Shown piece by piece: positions 33,632-42,779 of a DNA stretch of 64,000 nt; position 1 is the first letter of the stretch; every line of letters begins with the position of its first letter. The notes beneath the pieces are model-generated. The model was not told the origin of the DNA and ran no database searches. It was given only the letters and a program-made list of their open reading frames with translations. The position numbers and the translations under genes are program-made. The DNA comes from Clostridia bacterium (GTDB lineage Bacteria; Bacillota; Clostridia; Lachnospirales; Lachnospiraceae). Location of the stretch: assembly GCA_910574835.1 (NCBI GenBank), contig CAJTDE010000002.1:62001-126000 (forward strand), given 5' to 3'.

Positions 33632-34891
33632 TTACTGCTCAGCCTCGCCGTCCTCCTCGGCGGTTAAGCTCTCCCAGATGCTGTTGACCTCCTCCACACA
33701 GTCAATGTAAGCCTGTGCCAGAATATTCGTCTCAAGCTCCAGTTCACCTGCCAGAGACTTCGTGCTCTTCCAGTCCGCACGCTCGTAGGAAAGCACCAGA
33801 TCAAAGAGCTGTCCGGCCTTGCCCTCATGCTTGATCATACCGTCCTTCACCACATCGGAAATGGGAATCTCCTGGAGAATCTCTTCCAGGGTGGCATCCA
33901 CAATATACTCAAGAGCCGAGAACATCCCCATCATATAAGCCTCCGACCGGTTAATGGGGAAGGGCCGCAGATAGTTTACCAGACGCGACGCATAGTTGGC
34001 GCGCAGGAAGGAAAGCTTCAGAACCTCCGCAGCTCCCGGCGTCATATCCTGGGTGCTCTCAAAGCTTAACAGATATACCCATTGCTTGAGCTGATTCAGT
34101 CCCACCGTCACCAGAGCCTGGTGAATAGAGGCCGTCCGCCGCCTGGTCGCAAAGTAAGCGGAGTTGGCAAGCTTCAAAAGAGAATAGGTCAGAGCCGCGT
34201 CACGGCTTACAATACTCTCCAGTTCATCCAGATTCGGCTCCTCCTTGGTCACTTCAATGATGAGCTGGTAGAGATTTCCCTGCAGATACTCCACCTTATT
34301 CATCTTCGTCACCATGCCCTCGGCCACATACTGACCCTCCACAAAGTCCACATCCAGGGACAGGGCCGTATCGTAGTCCTCCTTGGAGTCCACATTGTAG
34401 GCGATGCAGCTCTTGCCGAAGCCGTGAGCCATCTGAATCATATTGGCCAGAGAATCCTTTGCCCGCCGATCCTCATAGCCTGTCATATCCAGACGGATAA
34501 AGTCCATATGCTCAAGCATACTGAAATACTTGGGCGTAAACTGGAAATTGTTGATGGCAAAGCGATAGCCCTCCTTGCGGTGCTTCTCAATCATCACCGC
34601 CGCCAGGGGATGGATGATCAGATTTTCCTCAATCTGAATCACAATCTTATCCTTGTCAAACATCTTGGCCGTATTACGAAAGAGAAGGGACGGCGTAAAG
34701 GTAATAAAGATTTGATTATCTTTAAATATTTTTCCCGTATTGTCCATCAAAAAGGTAGCAATCGTATTGGCCGCATTGACCTCGGAGTTGTTGTAAAGAC
34801 TGTCGTCATCCTCCTGAAATAAAAGCTCGTAGCCTGCAATTTCGTCGGCCTTTACATTTTTAATGGCCTTTCTAACCACACACTTATCCAT
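33632..34891 (-). CDS. EAL-HDOD protein with degenerate EAL domain
   Basis: 419 residues from the ATG at 34891 (AAAGGA nine bases upstream), overlapping the end of cheV by eight bases. Residues about 1-200 form an EAL-like barrel in which the EAL signature reads ELL (GYELLFQ) and other catalytic acids are missing, so hydrolysis of c-di-GMP is unlikely. Residues about 205-400 form an HDOD domain. Proteins of this YuxH-like type usually act as binding or scaffold proteins. As last gene of the fla/che operon it probably links c-di-GMP or another signal to motility. Confidence 0.88.
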   Translation of the reverse strand: MDKCVVRKAIKNVKADEIAGYELLFQEDDDSLYNNSEVNAANTIATFLMDNTGKIFKDNQIFITFTPSLLFRNTAKMFDKDKIVIQIEENLIIHPLAAVMIEKHRKEGYRFAINNFQFTPKYFSMLEHMDFIRLDMTGYEDRRAKDSLANMIQMAHGFGKSCIAYNVDSKEDYDTALSLDVDFVEGQYVAEGMVTKMNKVEYLQGNLYQLIIEVTKEEPNLDELESIVSRDAALTYSLLKLANSAYFATRRRTASIHQALVTVGLNQLKQWVYLLSFESTQDMTPGAAEVLKLSFLRANYASRLVNYLRPFPINRSEAYMMGMFSALEYIVDATLEEILQEIPISDVVKDGMIKHEGKAGQLFDLVLSYERADWKSTKSLAGELELETNILAQAYIDCVEEVNSIWESLTAEEDGEAEQ

Positions 34892-35804
34892 GTGTCTGCG
34901 TCCTTTCCAGTAATCTGTCAATCACTTCCACCAGATGCTTGATCTCCGGCTTGGAAAGCTGCTCATCAGCTCCGAGCTGCTTGCCCTTTAAGTGCATCTC
35001 CTCGTTGATCAGAGAGGAGAAAATAATCAGCGGAAGCTTCTTAAGCTTTTCGTCGGACTTCACCAGCTTGGTCAGGCGGTGTCCGTCCATCTCCGGCATC
35101 TCAATATCCGTGATAATCAGGCTTGCTTCCGACTCCATATGCTCCTGATCCCGGATGGCATGAAGGAACTCCCAAGCTTCCTTGCCGTTGTTAAAGCGCT
35201 TCACATTGGAAAATCCCGCTTTCTTTAAGGACTCGCAGATCATGCTGGCCAGAAGCACGGAATCCTCCGCCAGAACAATGGGCACATCACAGCGTCTGCG
35301 CTCTCCCAAAAGATCGATATCCGACATCTGGATACCCGTCTCCGGCGCAATCTCCGTCACAATCTTCTCAAAGTCCAGAATCGTCACCAGCTCGCCGCCG
35401 CACTGGGCAATGCCGGTGGAAACACCCTCCTTGCCGTTGCTGATGGTATCGTCGGGCTTCTGGATATCCTCCCAGGAAATCCGGCTGATGCCCACGACCG
35501 TATGTACCCGGAAGGCAATGTTCAGCTTATTAAAATTCGTGATAATAAACAAATCCTTCGGATGCTTCTCGCACTCATGTCCCATCAGGTATTTGGGAAG
35601 ATCCACCACCGTAAGCAGAATCTCACGGGGCTTGAAAATTCCTTCCACCGCCTCATGGGCATGGGGCACGGGCTTTACCTTATCCGACATCATGATTTCC
35701 TTTACCTTTGCCACATTGATGCCGTACAGCTCATCATTGATGGTAAACTGCATAACCTCAATCTCATTTGTACCCGATTCCAATAAAATTTCCGTTTCTG
35801 CCAT
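34884..35804 (-). CDS. cheV: Chemotaxis coupling protein CheV
   Basis: 306 residues: a CheW-like domain (about 15-160) that couples receptors to CheA, then a receiver domain (about 172-300) with phosphoacceptor D233 in IITDIEMPEMDG. CheV supports adaptation through phosphorylation by CheA. It lies 78 bases after cheD and overlaps the EAL-HDOD gene. AGGAGGAG precedes the ATG. CheA itself is not encoded in this window, so the partner must be elsewhere. Confidence 0.95.
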   Translation of the reverse strand: MAETEILLESGTNEIEVMQFTINDELYGINVAKVKEIMMSDKVKPVPHAHEAVEGIFKPREILLTVVDLPKYLMGHECEKHPKDLFIITNFNKLNIAFRVHTVVGISRISWEDIQKPDDTISNGKEGVSTGIAQCGGELVTILDFEKIVTEIAPETGIQMSDIDLLGERRRCDVPIVLAEDSVLLASMICESLKKAGFSNVKRFNNGKEAWEFLHAIRDQEHMESEASLIITDIEMPEMDGHRLTKLVKSDEKLKKLPLIIFSSLINEEMHLKGKQLGADEQLSKPEIKHLVEVIDRLLERTQTHG

Positions 35805-35882
35805 GTCGCAGCTCCTCCTTCATATCCTCTTATTCACGCTTATCGGACTGCCGTGGTCCCATAAGATGTTTTCTTTTCCCTT

Positions 35883-36365
35883 CTACATACGCAGCTCCGG
35901 CCGTCCGAAGGTCTTCACCAGTACCATGCCGCTTGCAAGATCAATGGACATGGTTCTTGCATAATTGGCGCCTGTGTCCTCTTTCACAATGCGGATTCCC
36001 TCCTGCATCAGCACCCGCTTTACCATCTGGGCGTTCCGCTCGCCGATATTCCCCATTGCGGAGCTTTTACCCTTCATGTCGAACATCTTGGCGCCTCCCG
36101 CGATCTTGGCCGTCATCCGGTGCTTCACGGCCCCGTATGCGTAGAGCTTCCGCAGAGTCTCCCGGACCCCCGTGTCCGCATACTTAAAAATATTTGCGTC
36201 CGAATTGACACGCTCCGGGAGCATAATATGTACCAGCGCTCCCAGCTTGATCATCGGATCGTACAAAGCAATTCCAATACAGGAGCCAAGAGCATACGTA
36301 ATGATGGTTCCCTCCTGGCGTCCAAGCTTCATATCACCAATTCCTACCACTAACTGCTTTTCCAT
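35883..36365 (-). CDS. cheD: Chemoreceptor deamidase CheD
   Basis: 160 residues with the catalytic pair C29 (in TYALGSCIG) and H46 (in LVHIMLP) of the CheD family, which deamidates glutamines on methyl-accepting receptors and also binds CheC. It overlaps the cheC stop by one base (TAATG), so the two are translationally coupled, matching their physical partnership in Bacillus and Thermotoga. Confidence 0.95.
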   Translation of the reverse strand: MEKQLVVGIGDMKLGRQEGTIITYALGSCIGIALYDPMIKLGALVHIMLPERVNSDANIFKYADTGVRETLRKLYAYGAVKHRMTAKIAGGAKMFDMKGKSSAMGNIGERNAQMVKRVLMQEGIRIVKEDTGANYARTMSIDLASGMVLVKTFGRPELRM

Positions 36366-36991
36366 TATACATTCGCAACTCCCAACTTTTTCAAAAGGAA
36401 ATTTAATGATTTAATGTCCGGAAGCAGAAGCAAATCTCCTTCCAACTGGGTATCTCCAATCAGGAATTCGCCCTGAATCATCATCAATTTGTCGGAAATC
36501 TCTCCAAACATAGCCATAGGCACACTCAGGATGCCCCCCAGCATATTTACCGAAATCGAAGGTACGGACAAGGGTACCTCCAGGCCGGCCAGCTTTGTAA
36601 TCGCGCTGATATAGGAGGAAATAATAATGTTTCCCGTCTCTTCCAGTGCAGAAGCCGACAGCTCGTCAATCTGGCTGAAATCCTCAATGTACTTTCCCAC
36701 CAGGCGGGCCAGAATCGCATTGATAAAATCAAGCTTCAGCATGTAAAGCATAATTCCCTGGATATCGCCGCCCATCTCAACCAGAATGGCCGCCACCATA
36801 TCCTCCGGGTGCCCCATGCTTGCAATGGCATCGTCATAGCCCTGGATGGATACCTTGGGAAGCTTCATCTTTACCTTAACCCCCAAAACTTCCGAGAGGG
36901 CCGTAGCCGCATTGCCCACGCCGATGCTTCCGATCTCCCGGAACACATCCAGAGCCACGGCATTCATGTCTTCAAATCGTTCAATTGCCAT
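36365..36991 (-). CDS. cheC: CheY-P phosphatase CheC with one altered site
   Basis: 208 residues with the duplicated CheC phosphatase layout. The second site is intact (E118-x-x-N121 in LEETGN). The first reads REIGSIG, so E19 is present but the Asn three residues on is Ser22. CheC removes phosphate from CheY-P and is stimulated by CheD. Here probably only one site is active. It lies between the two flgG-family genes and cheD in the fla/che operon. Confidence 0.94.
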   Translation of the reverse strand: MAIERFEDMNAVALDVFREIGSIGVGNAATALSEVLGVKVKMKLPKVSIQGYDDAIASMGHPEDMVAAILVEMGGDIQGIMLYMLKLDFINAILARLVGKYIEDFSQIDELSASALEETGNIIISSYISAITKLAGLEVPLSVPSISVNMLGGILSVPMAMFGEISDKLMMIQGEFLIGDTQLEGDLLLLPDIKSLNFLLKKLGVANV

Positions 36992-37108
36992 AATACGCCT
37001 GCCTTTCTTATACCTTCGAAAAACTCCTCTGAGCCTTTCGCTCTCTTGCTGCCCTTCACTTTGTGATCAGCAGCCCCTTCTTACCTGCCGGATACTATCC
37101 GCCCCGGC

Positions 37109-37831
37109 TTATCCCCGCAGGGAATTGACCGTCTGCACCACCTCGTCGGAGGTCTGAACCATCTTAAGGGCGTAGGAGTAAGCTCTCTGGCTCTCAATCA
37201 TCCGCACCAGCTCCGTGGAAAGATCCGTACCGGGCGATTCCAGCGCCCCCTGTAAAGGCTCCTCCTCCTGAAGAATGGGATCGCCGTTCTTCTCTACGGG
37301 CGCGTACTCATTGTCCCCCACATTCAGCATACCGTTCTTGATTGCAAAGTCAAAGATGCCGGGCAATGCCTCAAGCTCCCGCCCCGTAAGGTCGTCGCCT
37401 ACCAGACGGATGGGGTTCTGATTCCGGTCAAGAACCAGATTCTCCGCGTCATTGATAAGATAGAACTCATCCCCTCTCTGAGAGAGGCTGAACCGTCCGT
37501 TCCGGGTGTATGTGATCTCGTTGGTCACGGGATTGCGCATCATGAAGAAGCCGTTCTGCACAATGGCAAAATCATAATCACGCTCCGTGATATCGTAGCC
37601 CGAGGGCGCGAAATTCGTATCTGCCTTCTCAAGAACAATACCTGTTCCGGCCTGGATCTTTGTCTCATCCCCCTCCCAGTTATTCAGGTTGTAATACATC
37701 AGATCCTGAAAATAACCGGTCTTGGGCTTGTAGCCGTAGTTATTGATATTGGCCAGGTTGTTGGAAATAACATCCATACGGGACTGCTGCCCGATAGCTC
37801 CCTGCGCCGCCGCGTAAAACGAAGAATACAT
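37109..37831 (-). CDS. FlgG-family rod/hook-basal body protein, second copy
   Basis: 240 residues. The N-terminal helix (MDVISNNLANINNYGYKPKTGYF) and the C-terminal coiled region (TELVRMIESQRAYSYALKMVQTSDEV) are the conserved ends of flagellar axial proteins. With its neighbour it forms a pair comparable to Bacillus flhO/flhP, or flgF/flgG by function, that builds the rod. A hairpin element flanked by 12-bp direct repeats lies in the gap before it. Which of the two genes is FlgF and which FlgG cannot be decided from the sequence alone. Confidence 0.9.
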   Translation of the reverse strand: MYSSFYAAAQGAIGQQSRMDVISNNLANINNYGYKPKTGYFQDLMYYNLNNWEGDETKIQAGTGIVLEKADTNFAPSGYDITERDYDFAIVQNGFFMMRNPVTNEITYTRNGRFSLSQRGDEFYLINDAENLVLDRNQNPIRLVGDDLTGRELEALPGIFDFAIKNGMLNVGDNEYAPVEKNGDPILQEEEPLQGALESPGTDLSTELVRMIESQRAYSYALKMVQTSDEVVQTVNSLRG

Positions 37832-37854
37832 AATTTATGCCTCCTATTCCAGTC

Positions 37855-37972
37855 TGATTCCAGTTCCGTAAGATTCCCCACGGTGCACCCGTATGAAATC
37901 AATTCCCAGTCACTTAATGATGTGCCTGTAAATTGATTTGTGCACCATGTGGAATCTTACTGATTCCAGTTC
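37855..37972. repeat. Hairpin element flanked by 12-bp direct repeats
   Basis: TGATTCCAGTTC occurs at 37855-37866 and 37961-37972 as direct repeats. Between them the pairs GTAAGATTCC (37868-37877 with 37951-37960), GGTGCAC (37882-37888 with 37940-37946) and AAATCAATT (37896-37904 with 37931-37939) are all perfect. The layout is that of a small inverted-repeat element with a target-site duplication. It lies between the two flgG-family genes inside the fla/che operon, so the transcript must pass through its stem. Confidence 0.88.
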
Positions 37973-37977
37973 TAACT

Positions 37978-38748
37978 CTATGACATACTTCCCAGTGTCA
38001 CGGTCCTGCCGTCAAGCTGATCGTACATCTTAATCAGCTGCGCCGCCGCCTGTAAGGATCTCTGGGCGCTCATCATGGAGGTCATTTCCTCCACCATAGA
38101 AACATTGGACCGCTCCAGCATCCCCTGTACAATCTGACCGTCGGCTGCCTGGGCCGTCGCCCCCTCCTGGAGAACAAAGGTACCGTTGTCTCCCTTCACC
38201 AAAGCCTCATCGTAATCCTCAAAATCATCCAGACGGATGGTGCCGTACACCGTACCCGTCACCTCGCTTCGAACCGTTCCGTCAATGTCAATCACCAGAT
38301 CATCCGTATCCACCTGAATCGGCGCATTGTTGGTGCCTAAGACACGGCCAATATTGGGAACCGCAATGTATCCCTCATCATCGGTGATAAAAGAGCCGCT
38401 GCGTGTATACACAATGTCGTCGGCTCCCGTTCCCTTCTGCACCGCAAAAAATCCGTTTCCGTTGATGGCCACGTCAAGAGGCATCTCCGTCGGGTCCATG
38501 CCGCCCTGTTCATAGCTGGTCACCCGGTCATTGGTGGCCTGAATCATGGCAGTCGTACCGATAGGCGTCCGCTTATTGGGGGTGATGTTGCCGCTCCGGT
38601 AGAGAACCTCCTCCCGGAAGGTACTGGCGATATACTTATCGCTCTTGTAACCGTTAGTAGCCGCATTCGCCATATTGTTGCTGATTACATTCAGGTTCCG
38701 GTTTTCGGAAATCATGGCGGAACCTAAGGTATAAAAGCCCTGAAACAT
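37978..38748 (-). CDS. FlgG-family rod/hook-basal body protein, first copy
   Basis: 256 residues with the axial-protein N-terminus (LNVISNNMANAATNGYKSD) and C-terminus (VEEMTSMMSAQRSLQAAAQLIKMYDQL) that pack into the rod or hook core, and a middle region with NGFFAVQ and YTRSGSF motifs of FlgG/FlgF. Its ATG abuts the sigma-28 stop codon, so the two are coupled. The stop codon lies five bases from the hairpin element that follows. Confidence 0.92.
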   Translation of the reverse strand: MFQGFYTLGSAMISENRNLNVISNNMANAATNGYKSDKYIASTFREEVLYRSGNITPNKRTPIGTTAMIQATNDRVTSYEQGGMDPTEMPLDVAINGNGFFAVQKGTGADDIVYTRSGSFITDDEGYIAVPNIGRVLGTNNAPIQVDTDDLVIDIDGTVRSEVTGTVYGTIRLDDFEDYDEALVKGDNGTFVLQEGATAQAADGQIVQGMLERSNVSMVEEMTSMMSAQRSLQAAAQLIKMYDQLDGRTVTLGSMS

Positions 38749-39552
38749 CTATCTGTTCTCCTCTCCGTATTCCTTATTGAGATAGGTCTTTAACTTCTTA
38801 ACCGCATTGGCATGTATCTGAGAAACCCGCGGCTCGCTGATGGACATAACCTCCGCAATCTGCTTCATGTTCAGCTCTTCCACATAATACAGGGAAATAA
38901 CAAGCTGTTCATTCTCCTTGAGGCTTCGGATGCCCTCCGCCAGAATCTCCCCTGCCTCCTTCTTAAGACAATTAAGCTCCGGCTGTTCATTCTCATTTTT
39001 GGAAGGCAGGTACACCGTCTTCTTGCTCTCGCCGCCGTCGTCCAGAACCAGGTCTAAAGAAAGCACATTGAAAAGCGTTGTTTTCCTCTGGGCCTCCTGA
39101 TATTTCTCCAGGCTCATATTCATATGGCCGGCGACCTCCTCCGGTGTGGGATACCTTCCCAACTCATTATACAGCTTTGTGGTCACTTCATCAATATCTC
39201 TTGCGTTTTTTCTTACACTTCTTGGTATCCAGTCCTGCTTTCTGGCCATATCAATGACCATTCCCTTGATGCGCTTGGAGATATAGGTCTCAAATTTTAC
39301 ATTTTTTTCCGGATCAAATTTATCCAGAGCGCTCATGATCACAAGAACACCCTCATTGACAATGTCCTCTATCTGGGCAAAGCTCACATACACGTCCCGC
39401 ATCTGGATGGCGATGCTCCGCACAATATACACGTAGCGCATCACCAGCTCCTGCTTCATGGACAGCTCGCCGGTTTTCTGATATTCTGTTAAAAGCTCTT
39501 CGTTGGTCAAACCGCCGAAATCCTTTGAGGCTTCCACTCCTGCACACTCCAT
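38749..39552 (-). CDS. fliA: Flagellar sigma factor (sigma-28, SigD/FliA)
   Basis: 267 residues with the FliA/WhiG pattern: region 2 (QIEDIVNEGVLVIMSALDKFDPEKNVKFETYISKRI, about residues 60-95), region 3 near IPRSVRK, and a region 4 helix-turn-helix (LNMKQIAEVMSISEPRVSQIH). It directs transcription of late flagellar and chemotaxis genes, and its activity is normally held by FlgM. It follows flhA directly. The usual flhF and flhG between them are missing. Confidence 0.95.
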   Translation of the reverse strand: MECAGVEASKDFGGLTNEELLTEYQKTGELSMKQELVMRYVYIVRSIAIQMRDVYVSFAQIEDIVNEGVLVIMSALDKFDPEKNVKFETYISKRIKGMVIDMARKQDWIPRSVRKNARDIDEVTTKLYNELGRYPTPEEVAGHMNMSLEKYQEAQRKTTLFNVLSLDLVLDDGGESKKTVYLPSKNENEQPELNCLKKEAGEILAEGIRSLKENEQLVISLYYVEELNMKQIAEVMSISEPRVSQIHANAVKKLKTYLNKEYGEENR

Positions 39553-39567
39553 TCCCGGCTTTCTAAA

Positions 39568-41634
39568 TTATGCACCGATATTTCCTACTGCCTGTATCTG
39601 AATATTGTTGCTGATCTCATTGAAGGACAGCACATATACGCTTGGATAAAACTGCTCTATCAGGTGATAGAAATGCTGCCGCACCACCTGGCTTGTGAGA
39701 ACAATGGGGTCCTGGGAAAGCTCCTGGAACTTTCGTATCTCGTCCCCGAGCTGCTGAATAATGTTCTGCATCATATCGGGGCTTAACGCCAGGTACATAC
39801 CCTGCTCGCCCTTGGTCAGACTGGTGATAATGCTCTTCTCCAGGTCGGCGCTCAAGGTAATCACACGCATCACGCCGCCGTCGCAGAACTTTCGGGTGAT
39901 GGTTCTCTTCAATGCCGTGCGGATATTCTCGGTGATGGTATCCATATCCTTCACCGTAATAGCGGAATCCGCAATGGTTTCCATAATGGTTTCCATATCC
40001 TTGATGGGTATCCCCTCTCTTAGCAGGTTCACCAGAATCTTCTGGAATACGCCGTAAGAAATCACATTGGGGAACAATTCCTCCACAAGCTGAGGCGCGT
40101 TCATCTTCACATTGTCCACAAGCTGCACCACCTCCTGGCGGCTTAACAGCTCGTGGGCGTGCTTGCGCACCGTCTCCGAAAGGTGCGTCAGCATAACGGA
40201 CAGGGGATCGATAACCGTATAGCCGTAGATCTCCGCCATTTCCTTTTTATCAATGCTGATCCATTTGCCGGGTATTCCGTAGGCCGGCTCAATGGTGTCA
40301 ATACCGTCAATCTCCTTCGCAGGATTCACAGGCTCCAAGGCCAGGTAGTAATCTACCAGAATTTCGCCTCTTGCCACTTCCTCGCCCTTAATCTTCACCA
40401 CATACTGATTGGTATTCAGGCTTGAGCTGTCTCGCAGGCGGATAGAGGGAATTACAAGGCCCATTTCCTGGGCGTACTGCCGGCGGAAGATCACGATACG
40501 GTTGATCATCTTGCCGCCGCTTGACTCATCCACAAGAGGAATCAGGCTGTAGCCGAACTCCATCTCAATGGCTTCCACTCCGATCAGGGAGTAAACATTG
40601 TTGATATCCTTGAAGTACTCCTCCTCGCTGACCGGCTGGCCCTCCCCGGGAAGAAGCTGCTCCGCCTCCGCCTCGGCTGCCAGAGTTCCAAGCTCATCCA
40701 TCCGCCGGCTAAGCTGCCAGCCGCCGGCTAAAAGCCCGCCGCCAAGGACAATCATCTGTAATTTCGGCATCCCCGGCACCATAGCCAGCACCAGCATGGC
40801 AATGCCGCCCGCCATAATGGAGAAGGGCTGCGCCATAAACTGCTTGGATACGTCGTCGTTTAAGCTTCCCTCGGATACGGATCGGGTAACAATCATACCT
40901 GTAGCCGTGGAGATCAAAAGGGCCGGAATCTGGGATACGAGACCGTCGCCCACCGTAGCGATGGAGTAGACGGACAATACCTCGCCGAAGCTCATGCCCC
41001 CCTGGACAAGACCAATCAGAATACCTCCCACAAAGTTGACCAGAGTCATAATGAGGGACATGATGGAATCGCCCTTTACAATCTTCGTGGCACCGTCCAT
41101 AGCGCCGTAGAAGTCGGCTTCCTTCTGAATCTTGTTCCGGCGCATCTTGGCTTCCTGCTCAGTAATCAGGCCGGAGCTTAAGTCCGCGTCAATGGCCATC
41201 TGCTTACCGGGCATAGCGTCCAATGTGAATCGGGCCGCAACCTCAGCCACACGCTCGGCGCCCTTGGTGATAACGATAAACTGCACCAAAACGATGATTA
41301 TGTAGATGATAAATCCAATCACTACATTTCCCTGGAGCACAAAGTCTCCAAAGGACTTGATCACCTGTCCCGACTGTCCCTGATTGCTTAAAATGTTTCT
41401 CGTGGAAGAAACATTGAGGGCCAGACGAAACAGCGTCGTAACCAACAGAAGGGACGGGAAGATGGAAAATTCCAGCGCCTCCTTGATATTCATGCTGATC
41501 AGCAGAATAATGATGGCCAGGGATATATTCAATATTATCATTACGTCCATCAAAAACGGACTTAACGGAACAATCAAAAGCAGTACGATGGCTACAACCG
41601 CCAGCGAAACCGCACTATAGAGAAATTTTTTCAT
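39568..41634 (-). CDS. flhA: Flagellar export component FlhA
   Basis: 688 residues: about eight membrane segments in the first 310, with the conserved FIPP loop residues of type III export (the RFTLDAMPGKQMAIDADL segment), then a large cytosolic domain that binds export substrates and chaperones. It forms the nonameric ring of the export gate. It lies eight bases after flhB and 15 before the sigma factor gene. Confidence 0.97.
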   Translation of the reverse strand: MKKFLYSAVSLAVVAIVLLLIVPLSPFLMDVMIILNISLAIIILLISMNIKEALEFSIFPSLLLVTTLFRLALNVSSTRNILSNQGQSGQVIKSFGDFVLQGNVVIGFIIYIIIVLVQFIVITKGAERVAEVAARFTLDAMPGKQMAIDADLSSGLITEQEAKMRRNKIQKEADFYGAMDGATKIVKGDSIMSLIMTLVNFVGGILIGLVQGGMSFGEVLSVYSIATVGDGLVSQIPALLISTATGMIVTRSVSEGSLNDDVSKQFMAQPFSIMAGGIAMLVLAMVPGMPKLQMIVLGGGLLAGGWQLSRRMDELGTLAAEAEAEQLLPGEGQPVSEEEYFKDINNVYSLIGVEAIEMEFGYSLIPLVDESSGGKMINRIVIFRRQYAQEMGLVIPSIRLRDSSSLNTNQYVVKIKGEEVARGEILVDYYLALEPVNPAKEIDGIDTIEPAYGIPGKWISIDKKEMAEIYGYTVIDPLSVMLTHLSETVRKHAHELLSRQEVVQLVDNVKMNAPQLVEELFPNVISYGVFQKILVNLLREGIPIKDMETIMETIADSAITVKDMDTITENIRTALKRTITRKFCDGGVMRVITLSADLEKSIITSLTKGEQGMYLALSPDMMQNIIQQLGDEIRKFQELSQDPIVLTSQVVRQHFYHLIEQFYPSVYVLSFNEISNNIQIQAVGNIGA

Positions 41635-41642
41635 ATTCTATC

Positions 41643-42704
41643 CTACACCAGTTTCTTGTTCTTCAGTTTGTATACCTGAACCAAAATCTCAGCTACCACT
41701 CCGTAGTACTCTCCCGGTATCTCGGAATTTAGAGGCGTGCTCGCATAGATTCCTCTTGCCAGCGGCTTATTTTCAATCACAGCCACATCATGCTCCTCTC
41801 CTACCTTCACAATCCTAAGAGCCAGTTCACCCTGTCCCTTGGCAATGAGGTGGGGCGCGTTGTCCTTATTGGGATCATACTTTAAGGCCACCGCATAGTG
41901 GGTCGGGTTTCGGATAATCACATCCGCCTCGGGAACCGCCTGCATCATGCGGGAGCGTGCCCTCTGACGCTGCATATCGCGAATCTTACCCTTAATCTCA
42001 GGATTTCCCTCTAACTGCTTATACTCCTCTTTCACCTCGTCCTTAGACATTTTAAGCTTTTTCTCGTAGGACCACCACTGGTAAAAATAGTCAAGAGCCG
42101 CAACGATTGCAAAATACATGCAGACCTGGAGCACCATCGTAACAATTTTTTTCAATACATAGATGGTGGAAAGGCTGATATCCATGTACATGGTGTTGAT
42201 CAGCCGGAACAATTCTCCTTTCAGCATATTGTAAAGAATCACACCTAAAAGGATAATCTTTACAATTCCCTTTAAAAGCTCCACCAAGCTTTTCATGGAA
42301 AACATATTCTTAATGCCGTTTAAAGGGTTCAAATTGCTGAACTTCGGCTTAAATGCCTTGGAGGAAAAGAGAAACCGCGTCTGAATGCCCGAGGTAAGAA
42401 TTGCCAGGGCACAGGCAATCAGAAGAATCGGAAAGGCGCCTTTTAACACCACCATTCCGGCCTCAAAGCCCAGCTTCGGCACATCTCCCTGTCCCAGCTC
42501 GGGAATCGTACCGGCATAACTGATAAACTGCACCAGGCAGTCCCTGAGCGTCCGGTAAATCATGGGAAATAAAAGCTGCAGACAGCAAAAGCTTCCAAGG
42601 AGGGAAAACACGGTAATGATGTCCTTACTTTGGAATACATTACCTTCTTTTCGTTGGTCCCGCCGCTTTTTCGGTGTGGCTTTTTCTGTCTTTTCACCTG
42701 CCAC
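41643..42704 (-). CDS. flhB: Flagellar export switch protein FlhB
   Basis: 353 residues starting at a GTG (42704). Four membrane segments are followed by the self-cleaving cytosolic domain with N266-P-T-H269, whose cleavage switches export from hook to filament subunits. An N-terminal EKTEKATPKKRRDQR segment is typical. It lies 75 bases after fliR. This gap is the widest in the fliP-flhA stretch and holds an AAGGA site before the GTG. Confidence 0.96.
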   Translation of the reverse strand: MAGEKTEKATPKKRRDQRKEGNVFQSKDIITVFSLLGSFCCLQLLFPMIYRTLRDCLVQFISYAGTIPELGQGDVPKLGFEAGMVVLKGAFPILLIACALAILTSGIQTRFLFSSKAFKPKFSNLNPLNGIKNMFSMKSLVELLKGIVKIILLGVILYNMLKGELFRLINTMYMDISLSTIYVLKKIVTMVLQVCMYFAIVAALDYFYQWWSYEKKLKMSKDEVKEEYKQLEGNPEIKGKIRDMQRQRARSRMMQAVPEADVIIRNPTHYAVALKYDPNKDNAPHLIAKGQGELALRIVKVGEEHDVAVIENKPLARGIYASTPLNSEIPGEYYGVVAEILVQVYKLKNKKLV

Positions 42705-42779
42705 GGATCAATCACATCCTTCTTGTCACAGCATATCCGGCCTTTTGCCGAATGAGACGTAAGCGCTGTCCTCCCTCTG

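Noticed and set aside
35805-35882. Sigma-28 promoter before cheV
   Set aside because: A TCCGATAA segment resembles the -10, but no TAAA-type -35 lies at the right distance.
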